Shown: positions 60,726 to 64,000 of the stretch, piece by piece
Numbering within the stretch: the stretch's first letter is position 1
Layout of the letters: each line of letters begins with the position of its first letter
Source: JBCBDX01 sp038529265
GTDB taxonomy: Bacteria > Pseudomonadota > Alphaproteobacteria > Rhizobiales > Rhizobiaceae
Assembly (NCBI GenBank): GCA_038529265.1
Contig: JBCBDX010000003.1
Location: forward strand, 310,001-374,000
Length of the DNA stretch: 64,000 nucleotides
Reading direction: 5' to 3'
Made by a program: the position numbers and the translations under genes
The notes under the pieces: generated by a model
Seen by the model: only the letters and a program-made list of their open reading frames with translations
Told to the model about the DNA's origin: nothing
Databases searched by the model: none

Positions 60726-61829
60726 ATGCTTCGCCTTAAGGCTTCGCTTTTCGCGTCCACACTCATTGCTTCATCCGCTGCGCCTGCCATGGCTGAAGTG
60801 AACGTGGTTGCCTCAATCAAACCTGTCCACTCTCTCGTTGCAGCCGTCATGGAGGGTGTCGGAACGCCGGAATTGATCGTTCAAGGTGCTGGCTCACCAC
60901 ACAATTATGCGCTTAAGCCTTCACAAGCCCAATCACTTCAGGATGCAGATGTTGTTTTCTGGATTGGACATCAGCTCGAGGCATTTCTTGAAGGGCCGGT
61001 TGAGACATTGGCTGCTTCAGCAAAGTCTATTGAGATGATCGATGCCCATGATCTCATAAAGTTGGAATTCCGCGAAGGTGGCGCTTTTGATGCGCACGAC
61101 CATAGCGATCACGACGATCATGGGCACAGTGAAGCTGCCGAGGCAGATCATGACCACGACCATGATCATGGGCACAAGGAAACTGCGGAAGCAGAGCATG
61201 ATCACGACCATGGAAATGAAGAAACTGCGAAAGTAGAGCATGACCACGATGATGATCACGGACATGAAGAAACCGCGGACGCCGGGCATGATGACCATGA
61301 TCATGGTGAATTCGACGCACATATTTGGCTCGACCCACAAAATGCCAAGGCAATGGTGCATGAGATTGAGGAAGCCCTTGCTGAAGCTGATCCGGCCAAT
61401 GCCGCGGCCTATGAGGCCAATGCCGAAGCTTTGATGACCAAGCTGGACGCGCTCACAACGGAGCTAAAAGCTGAACTGGAGCCGGTTCATGACAAAGGCT
61501 TTGTCGTTTTCCATGATGCTTATCAGTATTTTGAAAACCGTTTTGACGTCAATGCTTCTGGTTCGATCACCATATCGCCTGAAATTATGCCTAGTGCAGC
61601 GCGCGTTGCAGAAATCCGCGAGCGTGTACAAGATTTGGGTGCGACCTGCGTGTTCTCCGAACCCCAGTTCGAGCCGAAGCTCGTCGCAACAGTCACCGAA
61701 GGTACATCTGCCGCTTCCGGTGTGCTTGACCCGCTTGGTGCCAGTTTGGACGATGGTCCGGAGCTCTATTTCGATCTAATTCGCAACATGGCCACTTCCA
61801 TCAAGAATTGTCTTTCTGAACCAAGCTAA
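60726..61829 (+). CDS. znuA: Zinc ABC transporter substrate-binding protein with long His-rich loop
   Basis: 367 residues with a Sec signal peptide (~1-23, AMA before EVN). Cluster A-I periplasmic binding protein: zinc ligands near His59 (GSPHNY), His199 (DAHIWLDP) and the VVFHDAYQYF histidine. Between ~124 and ~193 a loop of His/Asp/Glu repeats is much longer than the typical loop and would gather or sense zinc. A stem-loop follows the stop, then zigA on the same strand. Expressed divergently from znuCB-zur. Confidence 0.95.
   Translation: MLRLKASLFASTLIASSAAPAMAEVNVVASIKPVHSLVAAVMEGVGTPELIVQGAGSPHNYALKPSQAQSLQDADVVFWIGHQLEAFLEGPVETLAASAKSIEMIDAHDLIKLEFREGGAFDAHDHSDHDDHGHSEAAEADHDHDHDHGHKETAEAEHDHDHGNEETAKVEHDHDDDHGHEETADAGHDDHDHGEFDAHIWLDPQNAKAMVHEIEEALAEADPANAAAYEANAEALMTKLDALTTELKAELEPVHDKGFVVFHDAYQYFENRFDVNASGSITISPEIMPSAARVAEIRERVQDLGATCVFSEPQFEPKLVATVTEGTSAASGVLDPLGASLDDGPELYFDLIRNMATSIKNCLSEPS
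61135..61312 (+). repeat. Imperfect tandem repeat encoding His-rich znuA loop
   Basis: Three to four degenerate copies of a ~45-60 base unit (encoding EH/DH-DHDH...GHEETA) in znuA. Such repeats change length easily by slippage or recombination. Confidence 0.6.
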
Positions 61830-61845
61830 CCCCGTTCCTTGGGGC

Positions 61846-61866
61846 AAGGGCGGCTTCTGCCGCCCT
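61846..61866 (+). terminator. Stem-loop between znuA and zigA
   Basis: AGGGCGGC / GCCGCCCT, 8-bp perfect arms with a TTCT loop, followed by a mixed pyrimidine/T run. Possible terminator or attenuator that lowers zigA expression relative to znuA. Confidence 0.6.
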
Positions 61867-61897
61867 ACTTTCTTCCACACTTGCGATGGGGCATTGA

Positions 61898-63100
61898 ATG
61901 CAACGTCTTCCCGTGACGGTACTTTCCGGTTTTTTGGGTGCCGGTAAAACGACCCTGCTCAATCACATTTTGAACAACCGCGAAGGCAAGCGCGTCGCGG
62001 TCATCGTCAATGATATGAGCGAAGTGAATATCGATGCCAGCTTGGTGCGCGATAGCGGTGCCAATCTCTCGCGCACCGAAGAGCAACTGGTTGAAATGAC
62101 CAATGGCTGCATTTGCTGCACGCTGCGTGATGACCTTCTCAAGGAAGTCACCGCGCTGGCCAAGCAGGAGAAGTTTGACCATCTCTTGATTGAGTCGACC
62201 GGCATATCAGAGCCGCTTCCTGTCGCTTCAACATTTGAGTTCCGCGATGAAGATGGCTTTAGCCTTGCCGATGTGGCCGACCTGGATTCGATGGTCACCG
62301 TCGTGGATGCGGCCAGCCTTCTGAAAGACTATGCGTCGAGCGACTTCCTCGCTGATCGTGGGGAAACGATGGGCGAGGAAGACAATCGCACGCTCGTTGA
62401 TCTTCTCGTCGATCAGATCGAGTTCGCCGACACGATCGTTCTCAATAAGGTCTCTTCCGCCACTCCGGAAAATGTTGATGCTGCGCGCAAGATCATTCGC
62501 TCGTTGAACTCAGAAGCCGTGATCATCGAAGCTGATTTTTCCAAAGTTGCGTTGAATGAAGTGATGGGCACCGGTCGCTTCGACTTTGATAAAGCTCATG
62601 AGCATCCGCTTTGGTACAAAGAGCTGAATGGCTTTGCTGATCATGTCCCCGAGACGGAAGAATATGGTATCCGCTCATTTGTCTATCGGGCCAGACAACC
62701 ATTTGACCCGATGTCGTTTCAAGCGTTTATCAACAAACCATGGCCGGGTGTTGTGCGTGCGAAGGGCTTTTTCTGGCTCGCAACAAGGTCACGCTTTGTG
62801 GGTGAGCTATCGATGGCCGGTGCTTTGGTGCGTACAGAGAAGCGTGGTCTATGGTGGTCGTCAGCGCCAAAAGAGTATTGGCCTGAAGATCCCGAGTGGC
62901 ACCGTGCCATGGAAACCTATTTTGATCCGGTATGGGGTGACCGCCGACAGGAGATCGTCTTTATCGGATGTGACCCCATGGATGAGGCTGCGCTCACCGC
63001 TCAACTTGATGCGTGCTTGATCAAAGCGCCGGCGTTCCTGCCTGATCTATGGCAATCATTGCCTGACCCGTTCCCGTCCTGGGAGAAGCAGGCGGCATAA
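61898..63100 (+). CDS. zigA: COG0523 GTP-binding metal chaperone (ZigA/YciC-like)
   Basis: 400 residues. G3E-family GTPase: P-loop GFLGAGKTT, the metal motif GCICC within TNGCICCTLRDDLL, ESTGISEP, and the NKVS guanine-specificity segment; C-terminal CobW domain with SFVYRARQPFDP and a terminal VFIGCDPMDE. Low-zinc-induced members of this group deliver zinc to essential enzymes. The position directly after znuA in the zinc regulon supports zinc rather than cobalamin or nitrile hydratase. Converges on glpK. Confidence 0.9.
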   Translation: MQRLPVTVLSGFLGAGKTTLLNHILNNREGKRVAVIVNDMSEVNIDASLVRDSGANLSRTEEQLVEMTNGCICCTLRDDLLKEVTALAKQEKFDHLLIESTGISEPLPVASTFEFRDEDGFSLADVADLDSMVTVVDAASLLKDYASSDFLADRGETMGEEDNRTLVDLLVDQIEFADTIVLNKVSSATPENVDAARKIIRSLNSEAVIIEADFSKVALNEVMGTGRFDFDKAHEHPLWYKELNGFADHVPETEEYGIRSFVYRARQPFDPMSFQAFINKPWPGVVRAKGFFWLATRSRFVGELSMAGALVRTEKRGLWWSSAPKEYWPEDPEWHRAMETYFDPVWGDRRQEIVFIGCDPMDEAALTAQLDACLIKAPAFLPDLWQSLPDPFPSWEKQAA

Positions 63101-63105
63101 CGGCG

Positions 63106-64000
63106 CTACCCTTTGCTTTGAGTGATGGTCGCTTGGACGGCGGCCTTCCAGTGCCGGAGCTTGTCTGCGCGCTCAGCGTCGTTGGTTTCGGGCTGGAATT
63201 GGCGATCCAACTTCCAGCTTTTTGAGAATTCAGCCATATCCGGCCAGACGCCGACTGATTTGCCCGCGAGCCATGCTGCGCCGAGCGCTGTGGTTTCAGC
63301 AATTTTTGGGCGGTCAACTTTCTTGCCGAGCGTGTTGGCAAGGCATTGCATGGTCCACTCACTTGCAACCATGCCGCCATCGACCCTAATTGCTTTGTCT
63401 TTATCAGATAGATCGATGTCCACCGACATCGCTTCAATAAGATCGCTGGTTTGATAGCAAACAGCTTCCAGGCAGGCCTTGGCGAATTCACGCGGTCCTG
63501 AGTTGCGGGTCAGACCAAACACTGATCCGCGTGCATTTGGCTCCCAATAGGGTGCGCCCAAACCGGCGAAAGCGGGCACGAGAATTAGGTTCTGGCTGGG
63601 ATCGGCTTCTGCAGCCAGTGCGCCACTTTGTGATGCATCATCGATCATGCCCATACCGTCGCGCAACCATTGAACGGCAGCGCCGGCGATGAAGATCGAC
63701 CCTTCCAGCGCGTAAGTCGTTTTCCCGCCGAGCTGGTAGCCGATAGTCGTCAGAAGGCGCGTGGTTGATGCCACAGCCTCGCTACCGGTATTGAGCATGG
63801 CAAAACAACCGGTGCCGTAGGTCGACTTGATCATGCCGGGCTCAAAGCAAGCCTGCCCGAGGGTCGCTGCATGCTGATCACCGGCAATGCCTGCAATCGG
63901 GATCGAAGCGCCGAGCAGGTCTTCAACCGTGACACCAAACGCGTGATCACAATCCTCAACGCTCGGCAGCATTGCAATTGGCACGTTGAGAATGGCGCAA
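63106..64000 (-). CDS. glpK: Glycerol kinase, C-terminal part (truncated by window edge)
   Basis: About 298 C-terminal residues of a ~500-residue FGGY-family kinase; the frame is open through position 64000 (reading ILNVPIAMLPSVED there), so the true start lies beyond the window. Motifs: GIAGDQHAATLGQ, KSTYGTGCFAMLNTG, ALEGSIFIAGAAVQWLRD, VPAFAGLGAPYW, RGSVFGLTRN and the C-terminal RVDGGMVASEWTMQ / ETTALGAA. Phosphorylates glycerol to glycerol 3-phosphate. Stop is 6 bases from zigA's. Confidence 0.95.
   Translation of the reverse strand, partial: CAILNVPIAMLPSVEDCDHAFGVTVEDLLGASIPIAGIAGDQHAATLGQACFEPGMIKSTYGTGCFAMLNTGSEAVASTTRLLTTIGYQLGGKTTYALEGSIFIAGAAVQWLRDGMGMIDDASQSGALAAEADPSQNLILVPAFAGLGAPYWEPNARGSVFGLTRNSGPREFAKACLEAVCYQTSDLIEAMSVDIDLSDKDKAIRVDGGMVASEWTMQCLANTLGKKVDRPKIAETTALGAAWLAGKSVGVWPDMAEFSKSWKLDRQFQPETNDAERADKLRHWKAAVQATITQSKG

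Noticed and set aside
61017..61361. Minus-strand hydrophobic frame opposite the ZnuA His loop
   Set aside because: The Met/Val/Ile-rich product is the antisense of GAT/CAT-rich codons, not a membrane protein.
1..64000. CRISPR array, prophage, transposase or integrase
   Set aside because: No regularly spaced repeats, phage structural genes, recombinase motifs or terminal inverted repeats were found by eye in the window.

Overview
This 64 kb window is a stretch of chromosome from an alphaproteobacterium, most likely of the order Hyphomicrobiales (Rhizobiales). The clearest pointer is the gene order murA, DUF2948, hisD, UPF0262, infA, maf, yacG. An arsR-aqpS-arsC-arsH operon, an extensin-like lipoprotein and the ygfZ/pyrC neighbourhood also fit. 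Genes are dense on both strands, many joined by ATGA overlaps, with frequent GTG and TTG starts. No phage, insertion sequence, integrase or CRISPR array was seen. Genus and species cannot be read from the sequence alone.

Layout. 1-8.5 kb: the 3' end of a gamma-glutamyltransferase, an NMT1-type ABC uptake operon, an ECF42-type sigma factor with its YCII partner and an SRPBCC protein, an AtoDA-type CoA-transferase, then an AT-richer two-gene insert that pairs a SLATT membrane protein with a TIR-like protein (candidate antiviral system). 8.7-23.1 kb: extensin lipoprotein, GT39 membrane glycosyltransferase, YciA thioesterase, a zinc alcohol dehydrogenase with an enolase-superfamily sugar-acid enzyme, a CSS-motif EAL protein, DUF1176 and HD-domain genes (the HD gene has an in-frame stop), a PQQ-type sugar dehydrogenase, a second EAL protein coupled to a GST, and an aspartate aminotransferase. 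23.1-33.4 kb: a candidate structured RNA; a glucosylglycerate phosphorylase-like GH13; a GAF-Fis regulator with an ExaC-type aldehyde dehydrogenase, TPMT and DUF779 genes; then glucosyl-3-phosphoglycerate synthase and phosphatase and a GT4. This part of the chromosome can plausibly both make and break down the compatible solute glucosylglycerate.

33.5-43.8 kb: tRNA-Thr(GGT), a membrane-tethered LuxR-type regulator, a PepSY-like acidic protein, the conserved murA-to-yacG housekeeping block, an orphan gene behind two palindromes, recO and an MFS transporter. 43.9-54.2 kb: an SH3 envelope protein, an outer-membrane barrel, a five-gene arsenic operon (arsR, aquaglyceroporin, two unrelated arsenate reductases, arsH), and NAD biosynthesis (nadA ... 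nadBC) split by an agmatine-deiminase-family gene and an orphan membrane protein. 54.2-64 kb: an AlkB-type hydroxylase, a tyrosine phosphatase, an HD hydrolase, ygfZ, pyrC, a complete zinc-uptake regulon (zur-znuB-znuC facing znuA-zigA over a Zur-box-like site), and the 3' part of glycerol kinase running off the end.

Starts were chosen by eye from ribosome-binding sites and family lengths. Functions rest on recognised motifs; no database search was run.
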